The position numbers and the translations under genes are program-made. Positions 44,032 through 52,843 of a stretch of 64,000 bases of DNA are shown here, in pieces. The notes beneath the pieces were generated by a model. The model made no database searches and was not told where the DNA came from. It saw only the letters and a program-made list of their open reading frames with translations. Each line of letters starts with the position of its first letter. Position 1 is the first letter of the stretch. This DNA is from Firmicutes bacterium HGW-Firmicutes-1 (GTDB lineage Bacteria > Bacillota > Clostridia > Lachnospirales > Vallitaleaceae): positions 1 through 64,000 of the forward strand of contig PHAG01000005.1 in assembly GCA_002841625.1 (NCBI GenBank). The letters are read 5' to 3'.

Positions 44032-44373
44032 ATGCATGAACTAGGTATTGTTTATGAAGTTATTAAGATCGTGGATGGATTTGCTAGGGAAAATCAACTG
44101 ACAAGAGTAGATAAAATTGTTCTGGAGGTTGGACAATTATCCCAAGCAATTCCCAGATTTCTTGAAGAGTGTTATCCTGCAGCGGTTAGTGAAACCGCCT
44201 ATGAAGACACGAAATTGGAGATCATTGTACTTCCGGCCAATGGAAAATGTAAGAATTGCAATGAAGTCTATAATATTGTAGAGAATAGGAAGATTTGTCC
44301 TGAATGTCATGGGGATAAATATGAGTTAATCTCAGGTCAAGAATTTAATATTAAAGAAGTTGTAGCATTTTAA
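44032..44373 (+). CDS. hypA: HypA nickel metallochaperone
   Basis: A 113-residue protein beginning MHELGIVYEVIKIV, with the His2-Glu3 nickel site of HypA intact, followed by KIVLEVGQLSQAIP and a zinc ribbon CKNCNEVYNIV ... CPEC. Length and motifs fit HypA. It brings nickel to HypB. The gene lies 31 bases after the oxidoreductase, the third of the cluster. The separation of hypA from hypB by an oxidoreductase gene is unlike standard hyp operons, which are usually hypABFCDE in some order. Confidence 0.93.
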   Translation: MHELGIVYEVIKIVDGFARENQLTRVDKIVLEVGQLSQAIPRFLEECYPAAVSETAYEDTKLEIIVLPANGKCKNCNEVYNIVENRKICPECHGDKYELISGQEFNIKEVVAF

Positions 44374-44426
44374 CAAATGAACAAAGTGCTTAAAAAATTT
44401 TAAATATTATAAAAGGAGTTTTTATC

Positions 44427-45353
44427 ATGGGATTACTATTTCAAGGTTTCACATTTGGAAGTCTTATTGTACTTGTTTTATTTGTAGCCGTATTGGTGGG
44501 AGTGAATGAAGCTACAAGAAGATCAAAAGTATTATCCATAGTGGGGTATTGTGCCCTTCCTGTAGCATTGGGGGTATTTGTATTCTTAGATGTGCTAGGT
44601 TCACCAACTGGAAATACATGGTTTGGTTGGGTTAAGGTTGTATCAGCATTACTAGGCGTTTACGGCTTTATGTTGATCAGATTCACCAAACTGGGCGAAA
44701 GAAGATTTGCTGCCATATTCCCAGTAACCATTTTATCATTAAACATTGCAGAAGCGGTTTATAGAGAATTTGAAGTATTTTCAACCTATAAAGTATTGGA
44801 AGTCGATCCAGGAGGAATACTGATCCTTGGTGGAGTCTGGAATATTTTAAATGCAGTAGCAGGGATTTTATGTATAGTAACTTTAACAGGATTTGTTGGC
44901 ATCAAAGTATCAAGAGATCAATCAAGAGATATGGTTTGGCCGGATATGACCTGGATGTACATCATCGGTTATACATTATGGAATTTTGCCTATGTTTACA
45001 ATTGTATTTCAACAAGGTCAATGTATGCCGGATTCGGTATCTTAACAGCGGCACTCATTGCAGAATATGTATTCAAAAGAGGTGTGTGGCTTCAGCACAG
45101 AGCTCAAATTTTATCCTTGTATGCCCTGTTCTCGCTGTCCTTTGATTTTCAGCAAAGTGAATATTTTCAGATACTTCCTACATATACCGAAAGTGGGATG
45201 ATGGCCATCAGTATTATTTCATTCATATTTAATGTAGGCGTATTTGCTTATATGATCTACACAATCATGAGGGACAAAAAGAACCCACTAAAAGAAGAAA
45301 TTTATTCTCATACAAAAAGCTATAAGAAAAATTTATCGGCAAATAATCTGTAA
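44427..45353 (+). CDS. DUF5692-type polytopic membrane protein
   Basis: A 308-residue protein with about eight membrane helices and a basic C-terminal tail (KSYKKNLSANN). Motifs include SPTGNTWFGWVKVVSALLG, MVWPDMTWMYIIGYTLWNF and FFDFQQ-like SFDFQQSEYFQ, which I associate with the DUF5692 family. AAGGAG precedes the start. Function unknown. Its position after hypA, 53 bases downstream and before a terminator, implies a role with the nickel chaperones or the oxidoreductase, for instance as a membrane redox partner or metal permease. The conserved WPD and aromatic residues could line a channel. Confidence 0.65.
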   Translation: MGLLFQGFTFGSLIVLVLFVAVLVGVNEATRRSKVLSIVGYCALPVALGVFVFLDVLGSPTGNTWFGWVKVVSALLGVYGFMLIRFTKLGERRFAAIFPVTILSLNIAEAVYREFEVFSTYKVLEVDPGGILILGGVWNILNAVAGILCIVTLTGFVGIKVSRDQSRDMVWPDMTWMYIIGYTLWNFAYVYNCISTRSMYAGFGILTAALIAEYVFKRGVWLQHRAQILSLYALFSLSFDFQQSEYFQILPTYTESGMMAISIISFIFNVGVFAYMIYTIMRDKKNPLKEEIYSHTKSYKKNLSANNL

Positions 45354-45422
45354 GAACGATTACAAACGCTTAAACTGTAGAAGAGTAAACAATGAAATAT
45401 GAATCATTAGACTTGAATAATG

Positions 45423-45477
45423 AAGTGCCGCACACCAATTGACAGATAATTTTGTATAGCTTGGTGTTCGGCACTTT
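45423..45477 (+). terminator. Long stem-loop after the hyp cluster
   Basis: AAGTGCCG-ACACCAA pairs with TTGGTGT-CGGCACTT, a 15-16 bp stem with one mismatch or bulge and a 22-base loop. There is no T run after it, so it may work as a processing or bidirectional element rather than a simple terminator. Confidence 0.55.
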
Positions 45478-45586
45478 GGTAATAAGAGATGCTGGAAAAT
45501 AATCAAGATGCTAATAGGAGAAATATTAATTATGGAAGTAAAAGGACCAGAACTTTGATGAATATAAATAAAGCGAATACTTATAT

Positions 45587-45633
45587 TTTTACCACAACAT
45601 ATATCCCTATCTGGGGCATATGTTGTGGTAAAA
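45587..45633. promoter_or_regulatory. Perfect 16-bp inverted repeat upstream of the metal ABC importer
   Basis: TTTTACCACAACATAT (45587-45602) and its exact complement (45618-45633) enclose a 15-base centre that can add a CCC/GGG pairing. No T run follows on either strand outside the stem, so it is more likely a regulator site or a DNA cruciform than a terminator. It lies 132 bases before the binding-protein gene. Confidence 0.6.
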
Positions 45634-45669
45634 TAAATAAATTAGAGTTATAATATCTAATAAAATAGT

Positions 45670-45715
45670 GGGGGAAATGCCCGATTTTGAAGAAAATGCG
45701 CATTATATATCCCCC
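45670..45715 (+). promoter_or_regulatory. Compact multi-tier leader hairpin (riboswitch-like)
   Basis: Nested pairings GGGGG/CCCCC (45670-45674, 45711-45715), AATGC/GCATT (45676-45680, 45700-45704) and ATTTT/AAAAT (45684-45688, 45693-45697) with a GAAG loop make one extended hairpin with asymmetric internal loops. It sits 50 bases before the start of the ABC importer operon, so in its 5' leader if the TATAAT near 45650 is the -10. I do not recognise a known riboswitch class. Confidence 0.45.
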
Positions 45716-45764
45716 TGTGCTGGCTTGTAATACAACAAAAATTTTAAAAAATTGAGGGAAAAAA

Positions 45765-46781
45765 ATGAAAAAAACGATTACACTCATTATTACAATTTGT
45801 ATTTTGACTATGTTAGCAGCAGGTTGCCAAAAGGCAAAGGTTGAGAATACACCGAATACAAAAAGTGAAACGATTAAGGTTATAGATTCAAGAGGAATAG
45901 AAGTTGAAGTAAACTATCCAGCCAAAAGGATTGTATGTCTTTTAAACAGTGGCCTTAATGATTTGTACATGCTAGGTGCAAAAGACCAAGTAATTGCAAT
46001 TGATAAATGGACTTATGATACGAAAGAAGTTTACGATCTTACAGCCCAAATTGATGAAAGAGTAAAGAATAGAACCCTACCTGCAATTGATAAAAATATT
46101 GAAGATATTGTAGGTATGGGACCTGATGTAGTAATAATGTGGGCTGGTCAAAAGGATGATATTAAAATACTTGAAGATAAAGGTATTAAAGTAATAGGAA
46201 TACAAGTTGATAACTTTGATCAAGTGTATGCGAAAATGGATATATTAGGTAAGCTTTCTGGAAAAGAAAAAAGAGCAGCTGAAATTATCGATTACACGAA
46301 AAAAGAACTTCAAAACGTAGATGACAAATTGAAGAATATAGACCAAACAAAAAAACCTTCTGCAATGTTTGTGTGGGGACCTTCAAAGCTTGATATAGCA
46401 GGCAGTAATAGTACGGGCGATAGTATTTTGAAAATGAGTGGAGCTGAGAATTCTGCTGCGGAGGTAAAAGAAGAGCATATTGTTGCTAAAATGGAAGATG
46501 TTATAAAGTGGAATCCAGAGGCTATTTTAATGTGGAATATCAATGATTTGAATCCTGAAGACTATTTTAAGGATTCTCAATGGAGCAATGTAAAGGCAGT
46601 AAAAGACAAAAATGTTGTTGAACTACCCCATCCCTTCTATTGTGACCTTTGGACAGTGAAGTATGTTTATTCAGTTAACTTTATGGTAAAAACACTTTAT
46701 CCAGATTTGTTTAAGGATGTTGACCTAGAAAAATCAAAAACGGATATGTTGAAAGAGCTATATAATATTGATTTTGAGTGA
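45765..46781 (+). CDS. Metallophore/siderophore-type ABC binding lipoprotein
   Basis: A 338-residue lipoprotein: signal peptide with lipobox LAAGC (Cys 21). The mature part starts with IKVIDSRGIEVEVNYPAKRIV, the usual opening of FecB/BtuF-type class III binding proteins, then MGPDVVIMWAGQKDD and a helical backbone. Ligands of such proteins include ferric siderophores, cobalamin, and chelated nickel, cobalt or molybdate; sequence does not decide. GAGGGAAAAAA is the ribosome binding site. It opens an operon of permease, ATPase and amidohydrolase. The nearby hypAB genes make a nickel or cobalt chelate an attractive guess. Confidence 0.85.
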   Translation: MKKTITLIITICILTMLAAGCQKAKVENTPNTKSETIKVIDSRGIEVEVNYPAKRIVCLLNSGLNDLYMLGAKDQVIAIDKWTYDTKEVYDLTAQIDERVKNRTLPAIDKNIEDIVGMGPDVVIMWAGQKDDIKILEDKGIKVIGIQVDNFDQVYAKMDILGKLSGKEKRAAEIIDYTKKELQNVDDKLKNIDQTKKPSAMFVWGPSKLDIAGSNSTGDSILKMSGAENSAAEVKEEHIVAKMEDVIKWNPEAILMWNINDLNPEDYFKDSQWSNVKAVKDKNVVELPHPFYCDLWTVKYVYSVNFMVKTLYPDLFKDVDLEKSKTDMLKELYNIDFE

Positions 46782-46810
46782 TTTAAATTTGCTACTTAAG
46801 GGTGGGTTAT

Positions 46811-47815
46811 ATGAAAAAAATTGCAGAAAAAATTGTTATGCTTTTACCTATTCCTGTTTTCATAATCACTTTGTGTGTCGGTTCTTATTATATTCCTATT
46901 GAAAAAGTAGTTGATTTGATAGCTTATAAGATAAGTGGATATAACTTTTTCGATTCTGTAATTGACATAAATAGTTTAAATGTATTATTTGAAATCAGGC
47001 TCCCTAGGGTTCTTCTTTCAATGCTTGTTGGTGCAAGTCTATCTGTTGCGGGGACTTCATTCCAAGCCGTATTAAAGAACCCTCTTGTTGAGCCATATAC
47101 GCTTGGGTTATCCTCAGGGGCAGCTTTTGGAGCTGCCCTAGCATTATCTTTTCTGAATATTCCTGTTCAAATTTCTTCTTTCTTTTTTGCTTGCATTAGT
47201 GTTGCTATTTGCTATTTAGTTGCTACTAAAGATGGAGATACATCTGTGATATCTCTTATTTTATCAGGTGTTGTAATATCTTCATTATTTACTTCGTTTC
47301 TATCAATATTGCAAATAATGATTGATCCTATGAAGCTTCAAGGGTTGATATATTGGATTATGGGAAGTCTCCATACTTCAAGCTGGGAGAAAGTTTATTC
47401 AGTCCTTCCTTATATGTTTGTAGGCTTCTCGTTGACATATATTTTCAGGTGGAAGCTAAACATATTAGCACTAGGTGAAAAAGATGCTATCATTTTAGGA
47501 GTGAATCCTCAAAAATATAAGATCATTTTTATTTTTGCAGCTACACTATTAGCTTCTTCGGCAGTATCTGTTTCTGGAATAATTAGTTTAGTTGGCCTAA
47601 TGATTCCCCATATGTTAAGAATTGTTTTTGGTCCTGATAATCGTAAAATGATTCCCATGTCATTTTGTTTAGGAGCTTCTTATCTGGCAATTGTAGACTG
47701 TTTTTCAAGAAACTTGTGGTCTTTTGAAATACCTATTGGAATTCTAACAACCATTATAGGTGCTCCATATTTTATATTTCTCATCAGAAAGACGAAGGCA
47801 GGTGGATGGCTGTGA
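46811..47815 (+). CDS. FecCD/BtuC family ABC permease
   Basis: From ATG 46811 the 334-residue protein has about ten membrane helices and family motifs FEIRLPRVLLSMLVGASLSVAG (near 58-79), GLSSGAAFGAALA, and the cytoplasmic coupling region GLMIPHMLRIVFGPDNRKM near 260-278. It should dimerise and form the channel of the importer. The GTG at 46802 is an alternative start. Only one permease is encoded, so a homodimer as in BtuC is expected. Overlaps the ATPase gene by 10 bases. Confidence 0.9.
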   Translation: MKKIAEKIVMLLPIPVFIITLCVGSYYIPIEKVVDLIAYKISGYNFFDSVIDINSLNVLFEIRLPRVLLSMLVGASLSVAGTSFQAVLKNPLVEPYTLGLSSGAAFGAALALSFLNIPVQISSFFFACISVAICYLVATKDGDTSVISLILSGVVISSLFTSFLSILQIMIDPMKLQGLIYWIMGSLHTSSWEKVYSVLPYMFVGFSLTYIFRWKLNILALGEKDAIILGVNPQKYKIIFIFAATLLASSAVSVSGIISLVGLMIPHMLRIVFGPDNRKMIPMSFCLGASYLAIVDCFSRNLWSFEIPIGILTTIIGAPYFIFLIRKTKAGGWL

Positions 47816-48567
47816 TAAAGCTTGAAGAAGTTACAATTGCTTATCAAAAGCAAACTGTACTGAAAAATGTGAACTTAAACATTGAAAAAGGGCTTATAAC
47901 TACTTTTTTAGGTCCAAACGGAAGTGGAAAAACATCATTGATGTCCTCCATTAATAGTACATTAAAGCCTGTACATGGGAAAATCTATATAGATGGAAAA
48001 GATATTGGAAAGCTTAAGGCAAAGAATCTTTCAAAAATCGTGGCCACCGTTCCACAGCTCTACAACTCTCACTTTAATTATTCGGTTTTTGATATGGTTT
48101 TACTAGGAAGATCTCCACATATAGGATATATGCCTAAAAAAGAGGATGATCTAAAGGTAGAAGAAGCAATCAGTCATATAGGCATTGAACATTTAAAGAA
48201 TAAAGAGTTCAATAGACTAAGTGGTGGGGAAAGACAGATGGTTATGATAGCACGGGCTATTGCACAAGATACACAGGTTATTTTACTGGATGAGCCTACC
48301 TCTTATCTGGATTTAAAGAATCAACTTAAAGTCTTGAGTATGGTAAAAGAAATCAACCGATTAAAAAAAGTTACATGTATTATGACACTGCACGATCCGA
48401 ATCATGCACTCATGTATTCTGATAAAATTGTAATGTTTCATAATGGGACTGTTGAAACAGGTACCATTGATAGTATGATTAATGCGAAGAATATTTTTGA
48501 TGTTTATGGGGTTAAAGCAGAGGTGATGAACATCAATGATAAAAGATATGTGATATCGGATTATTAA
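47806..48567 (+). CDS. FecE/BtuD-type ABC importer ATPase
   Basis: A 253-residue ABC ATPase: Walker A GPNGSGKTSLM near 36-46, Q-loop VPQLYNS, signature LSGGERQMVMIARA near 138-151, Walker B VILLDEPTSYLD near 158-169, and H-loop MTLHDPNHA. It powers the FecCD-type permease. Start ATG 47806 overlaps the permease stop, showing translational coupling. The DEPTSYLDL wording is typical for metallophore importers. The C-terminal 35 residues are regulatory-like and unassigned. An amidohydrolase gene follows after 23 bases. Confidence 0.9.
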   Translation: MAVIKLEEVTIAYQKQTVLKNVNLNIEKGLITTFLGPNGSGKTSLMSSINSTLKPVHGKIYIDGKDIGKLKAKNLSKIVATVPQLYNSHFNYSVFDMVLLGRSPHIGYMPKKEDDLKVEEAISHIGIEHLKNKEFNRLSGGERQMVMIARAIAQDTQVILLDEPTSYLDLKNQLKVLSMVKEINRLKKVTCIMTLHDPNHALMYSDKIVMFHNGTVETGTIDSMINAKNIFDVYGVKAEVMNINDKRYVISDY

Positions 48568-48590
48568 TAAATAATGCAGAGGTGACTAGA

Positions 48591-49463
48591 ATGAAGAGAG
48601 TTTTTGAATCTCATATACACTTTCCAATTGATATGTATGAGGCTGAGTTTACTGAAAAGATTGATGATGAAACTACAAGGTTAACAGAGAATCTAGTTGA
48701 CAACCTTGTTAAAGCAAAGGTAGTTAAGGCATCCTTGCTTGGAGGACGTGGAAAAGTAAATGAAATGGTGAAGGAGGCAATCCAAAGATACCCAGAATTG
48801 TTTATTGGGTTAGCCTACATAGATATTGACAAAGACAATCCGGAAATATTGAATTATTATAAGGATTCAGGGTTTAAGGGTATAAAAATAATTTGCCCCA
48901 ATAATGAGTATGATGAAGAAAAATATGATCCTTTTTATGAATTAGCTGAAAAGTTGAATATGGTAGCATTATTTCATACGGGAGTAATTGGTAATGCAGT
49001 TGACTACCTAGTAGAATCTCCATTTGATAAAAGGCTTATAGAAACTTCAAGGGAATTTGAGAGTAAAATAAAACGATTCAATTCTTCTTCTCGGTTTATG
49101 TTACCCATATACTTGGATAATATAGCACTAAAATTTCCAGAATTGAAGATTATAGGAGCGCATTTGGGATATGGAATGTACGACGTAGCTTGTGCAATTG
49201 CACGATTTAGGAGAAATGTATTTTTCGACTTATCTGGCGGTGATGTAATCAGAAGACATATTACGGAGAAAAAGCTCATTGGGAAAGAAATTTCTTCCTA
49301 TAAATTATTATATGCTTCAGACGGCTTGCCTGAAAATGTTTATAAGGACGTGAAGATATGGGAAGAAGAGCTTTATAGGTATGGACTGAGTGACAAGGAA
49401 ATGGATAATATCATGTATTTAAATGCAGCTAGAATTTATGGGGTAGAGGAACTTGAAGGATAA
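48591..49463 (+). CDS. Amidohydrolase_2-type metal-dependent hydrolase
   Basis: From ATG 48591 (GAGGTGACTAGA) 290 residues form a TIM-barrel amidohydrolase. The metal ligands are HIH in ESHIHFP (residues 8 and 10), then GIKIICP with the barrel lysine region, ALFHTGVIG (His), IGAHLGYGM (His) and LLYASDGLPEN (Asp). These suit the ACMSD/gamma-resorcylate decarboxylase group, which uses one divalent metal for decarboxylation or hydrolysis. As the last gene of a chelate importer operon it may break down the imported chelator or release metal from it. No close substrate assignment is possible. Confidence 0.75.
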   Translation: MKRVFESHIHFPIDMYEAEFTEKIDDETTRLTENLVDNLVKAKVVKASLLGGRGKVNEMVKEAIQRYPELFIGLAYIDIDKDNPEILNYYKDSGFKGIKIICPNNEYDEEKYDPFYELAEKLNMVALFHTGVIGNAVDYLVESPFDKRLIETSREFESKIKRFNSSSRFMLPIYLDNIALKFPELKIIGAHLGYGMYDVACAIARFRRNVFFDLSGGDVIRRHITEKKLIGKEISSYKLLYASDGLPENVYKDVKIWEEELYRYGLSDKEMDNIMYLNAARIYGVEELEG

Positions 49464-49531
49464 TATGTGAATGCGTGCATAAGAGTGTAATGAAAAATTA
49501 AGATGAATTTAATATAGATTTAAGATAAATC

Positions 49532-49590
49532 ACAGCCTCATTTAAGTATTCCTTGTTATAGTAATAACAAGGGGTACGAAATGGGGCTGT
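49532..49590. promoter_or_regulatory. Nested inverted repeats before the GC-rich ABC exporter
   Basis: ACAGCCTCATTT (49532-49543) pairs with AAATGGGGCTGT (49579-49590); inside, CCTTGTTAT pairs with ATAACAAGG (49551-49572, small loop). The inner palindrome is a plausible operator overlapping a promoter, the outer one could form a long hairpin. No other feature is seen in 49464-49689. Confidence 0.5.
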
Positions 49591-49689
49591 TTGACCTTTC
49601 TTGTACCGAATAAAAATGGATTGGATCAAGAAAGGAAAATTAAAAATGAATATTCATAACATGAAAAAGTTTGAAAATAGAGGTGCCTT

Positions 49690-52005
49690 ATGTATTGCAG
49701 AATAATCCGCAATGACATTGTAAAGAGCAAAGCGATAACGCTGACAACAATAATATTTGTCGCTGCCGCGGCTATGCTTGTTTCCCTTGGGATGATACTC
49801 GTTGTAAATCTTTCCGGCGCGATAAATACTCTTATGACACAGGCTAAAACTCCTCATTTTATGCAAATGCATTCGGGTGAAATTGATACTGCGAGGCTTG
49901 AAGCTTTTGCCGAGAATAGCAATGTCGATGCATTTCAGGTGCTTGAATTTCTCAACATTGACGGAGCGCGGATTGTATTTAAAGAAAGTTCTCTATCTGA
50001 TAGTGTTCAGGATAACGGTTTCTCAGTGCAGAGCGGAAAATTCGATTATCTTCTTGACCTTGACGGAAATGTCATAAGTGTATACGACGGAGAGTTATAT
50101 GTTCCAATATGCTATATGAGAGACAACACTGCAAAGGTCGGTGACATGGTAGTAATATATGGAAAGGAATTTACTGTTGCAGGATTTCTCCGTGATTCCC
50201 AGATGAATTCCATGCTAGCTGGCTCAAAGAGGTTTCTTGTCAGTGAAAATGATTATGCACAAATAAAAAGCCTTGGAAGTACGGAGTATTTGATTGAGTT
50301 CAGATTAAAGGATTTGTCGGAGCTTGGCGCATTTAAAAACGCTTATACCTCAGCAGGACTTGAAGCAAACGGACCGACGATAACATATCCCCTTTTCATA
50401 ACCATTAATGCTATTTCTGACGGGATGATGATTGCGGTTATACTTCTTGTAAGCGCTCTTGTCGTAGCAATTGCATTTATGTGCATACGCTTTACGCTCC
50501 TTGCGAAAATCGAAGACGACTACCGCGAAATAGGGGTTATGAAAGCAATTGGGCTGCGTGTTTCTGACATAAAGAAGATTTATCTTATGAAATACGCTGT
50601 GATTTCGGTGGTAGGCGGTATTTTCGGATTTGCACTTTCGTTTGTGTTCAGAGGCATGCTTCTTGAAAATATACGGCTTTATATGGGTGAAAGTCAAAAT
50701 TCTTCTTTTGCTTTATTATTCGGAATAATTGGCGTACTGCTTGTATTCCTTGCAATGATTGCCTATGTAAGTAGTGTGCTGAAACGATTTCGGAAAATAT
50801 CTGCCGCTGGGGCAATAAGCTTTGGCACCTCACAGGAAAAATCTGTAGGCGCAAAGCGTTTTTGCCTGAGCGGAAACAAGCTATTTGACACGAATATATT
50901 TCTCGGCATCAAAGATGTTCTCGTGAGGAAAAAACTTTATGCCACAATGCTTGCGGTGCTTGTAATTTCAACGTTTATAACTATTGTTCCCCAGAACCTA
51001 TACAACACGATTTCCTCAAAAAGCTTCAGTACATATATGGGGATAGGAAGCTGCGATATGCGCATTGATATTCAGCAGACCAACAATATTTCTGAGAAAG
51101 CCGTTGAAATATTAAATACGATGAACAAGGATAGTAGCATTATAAAGTATGTCTTGCTTACAACAAAAACATTCAAAGCGAAAAGGGCGGACAGATCGGA
51201 GGAAAGTATAAAAATTGAACTTGGCGATCATTCGATATTTCCTGTAGGATATTCCGAGGGCAGAGCACCTGCCCAGGAAAACGAAATTGCCCTTTCAGTT
51301 ATGAATGCCGATGAGCTGGGCAATAAGCTGGGCGATGTCATTACGCTGGTGATGCAGGGGAAGGAGAAAAATCTCACGGTATGCGGAATTTATTCTGACA
51401 TTACCAATGGCGGAAAAACCGCGAAGGCTGTTTTCACTGATAATTCTGCGGATATTATGAAGAGCATTATCTGCGCAGAGCTTTCGGATCAATCTCTTGT
51501 GGCTGGAAAGTCTTCGGAATATGCTAAAAGGTTTGATTTTGGAAAGATTTCGGGTATTGATGAATATATTACACAGACATTTGGCTCCACAATAAACTCT
51601 GTTGGAAAGGCTTCCAGCGCTGCAATTGCTGTTGCGCTGATGATTACAATACTTGTTACACTGTTGTTTATGAAAATGCTTATCGCAAAGGACAGACATT
51701 CCATTGCAGTCATGAAAGCGTTCGGTTTTACAAATTTGGATATTAGATTGCAGTATATTTCCCGTTCGGTATTCGTTCTAATTGTCGGAATTGTTCTAGG
51801 TACACTGCTGGCAAATACTCTCGGAGAGGTACTTGCGGGTATAGTCATCTCCTCGTTTGGAGCTTCCTCGTTTAAATTTGTGGTCAATCCGCTTTCAGCG
51901 TATTTACTTTGTCCGCTGATGATGGTTTGTTCGGTTCTGATCGCAACAATGATCGGCACATCGGGTGTGGGACAAATAAAAATATACGAAAATATAAAGG
52001 AGTAA
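49690..52005 (+). CDS. FtsX-like ABC transporter permease (MacB/BceB-like)
   Basis: A 771-residue protein with membrane helices near 15-37, 235-258, 285-310, 335-358, 415-435, 640-662, 685-710 and 735-758. Large extracytoplasmic domains at about 40-230 and 440-630 each precede an FtsX module (YREIGVMKAIGLRVSDIKKIYL and RHSIAVMKAFGFTNLDI). The layout with two modules resembles BceB/MacB-type exporters, often for peptide resistance or lipoprotein traffic. The gene is more GC-rich than its neighbours. It overlaps nothing and precedes its ATPase by 3 bases, a reversed order compared with most such operons. No sensor kinase is next to it. Confidence 0.85.
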   Translation: MYCRIIRNDIVKSKAITLTTIIFVAAAAMLVSLGMILVVNLSGAINTLMTQAKTPHFMQMHSGEIDTARLEAFAENSNVDAFQVLEFLNIDGARIVFKESSLSDSVQDNGFSVQSGKFDYLLDLDGNVISVYDGELYVPICYMRDNTAKVGDMVVIYGKEFTVAGFLRDSQMNSMLAGSKRFLVSENDYAQIKSLGSTEYLIEFRLKDLSELGAFKNAYTSAGLEANGPTITYPLFITINAISDGMMIAVILLVSALVVAIAFMCIRFTLLAKIEDDYREIGVMKAIGLRVSDIKKIYLMKYAVISVVGGIFGFALSFVFRGMLLENIRLYMGESQNSSFALLFGIIGVLLVFLAMIAYVSSVLKRFRKISAAGAISFGTSQEKSVGAKRFCLSGNKLFDTNIFLGIKDVLVRKKLYATMLAVLVISTFITIVPQNLYNTISSKSFSTYMGIGSCDMRIDIQQTNNISEKAVEILNTMNKDSSIIKYVLLTTKTFKAKRADRSEESIKIELGDHSIFPVGYSEGRAPAQENEIALSVMNADELGNKLGDVITLVMQGKEKNLTVCGIYSDITNGGKTAKAVFTDNSADIMKSIICAELSDQSLVAGKSSEYAKRFDFGKISGIDEYITQTFGSTINSVGKASSAAIAVALMITILVTLLFMKMLIAKDRHSIAVMKAFGFTNLDIRLQYISRSVFVLIVGIVLGTLLANTLGEVLAGIVISSFGASSFKFVVNPLSAYLLCPLMMVCSVLIATMIGTSGVGQIKIYENIKE

Positions 52006-52008
52006 ATA

Positions 52009-52767
52009 ATGAAGAAGATTATTATGGGTGAAAATATAGTAAAATCGTTTGGTGAGGGCGATGAAAAGTGCTATGCTCTTGATGGAGTGTCTATTGAAAT
52101 AAACGAGGGGGAATTCGTTTCGGTAATGGGACCTTCGGGCTCGGGAAAATCCACGCTGATGTTTGCATTGAGTGGAATGGACGGCGTTGACGGTGGAAAG
52201 GTTGCTTTTGACGGTAGGGATTTATCAGCACTCAAAGAAAATGAGCTTGCTGACATACGCAGAACAAAAATGGGATTCGTTTTTCAGCAACCGACTTTGC
52301 TGAAAAATCTGAATATTCTGGATAATATTATTCTTCCATCAATGCGTAGCAATAGAAAAAACACCGCTAAGATTACCGAAAAAGCAAGAATGCTTATGAA
52401 AAAGGTGGGCATTGGGGAGCTGGAAAAGCGTGATATTACACAAGTTTCGGGAGGACAGCTTCAGCGTGCGGGAATATGCCGCGCACTCATGAGCAATCAG
52501 AAAATTATATTCGGTGATGAGCCGACGGGTGCACTTAACTCTAAATCCGCACAGGAGATTATGAACATCTTTACTGAAATCAATGCGGACGGTACTGCGG
52601 TTATGCTTGTAACGCACGATGCTAATGTGGCAGCGCGGACAGAGCGTATTATGTTTATGTGCGACGGAAAAATCGTTAGCGAAATGAGGCTTCCGAAATT
52701 CAGCGGCATAGATATTGAGGACAGGATAAAAAAAGTCACGGCTAGAATGCAGGAAATAGGAATATAA
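52009..52767 (+). CDS. ABC transporter ATPase, MacB/LolD type
   Basis: A 252-residue ATPase with Walker [18 protein letters not shown] (near 40-56), Q-loop VFQQPTLLKNL, signature VSGGQLQRAGICRALM, Walker B IIFGDEPTGALNSKSA and H-loop LVTHDANVA. The ALNSKSA D-loop is characteristic of the MacB/LolD/BceA group. A 30-residue C-terminal extension (IEDRIKKVTARM) is present. It pairs with the FtsX-like permease immediately upstream and shares its GC-rich composition. A terminator follows. The truncated homologue at 37354 is of the same type. Confidence 0.9.
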   Translation: MKKIIMGENIVKSFGEGDEKCYALDGVSIEINEGEFVSVMGPSGSGKSTLMFALSGMDGVDGGKVAFDGRDLSALKENELADIRRTKMGFVFQQPTLLKNLNILDNIILPSMRSNRKNTAKITEKARMLMKKVGIGELEKRDITQVSGGQLQRAGICRALMSNQKIIFGDEPTGALNSKSAQEIMNIFTEINADGTAVMLVTHDANVAARTERIMFMCDGKIVSEMRLPKFSGIDIEDRIKKVTARMQEIGI

Positions 52768-52793
52768 TCACATTATGAGGCTATAGTTTTATG

Positions 52794-52839
52794 GAGAATG
52801 CATCCTGATTAAATCAATTGAGGATGCATTCTCTTTTTT
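52794..52839. terminator. Bidirectional terminator with GAATGCATCCT stem
   Basis: GAGAATGCATCCT and AGGATGCATTCTC form a perfect 13-bp stem followed by six T. It separates the rightward ABC operon from the leftward cupin gene. Its stem matches the terminators at 94 and 55828. Confidence 0.85.
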
Positions 52840-52843
52840 GACA

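Noticed and set aside
45423-45477. MITE insertion
   Set aside because: The stem-loop lacks target duplications and no second copy was seen in the window; a transcript-end hairpin is simpler.
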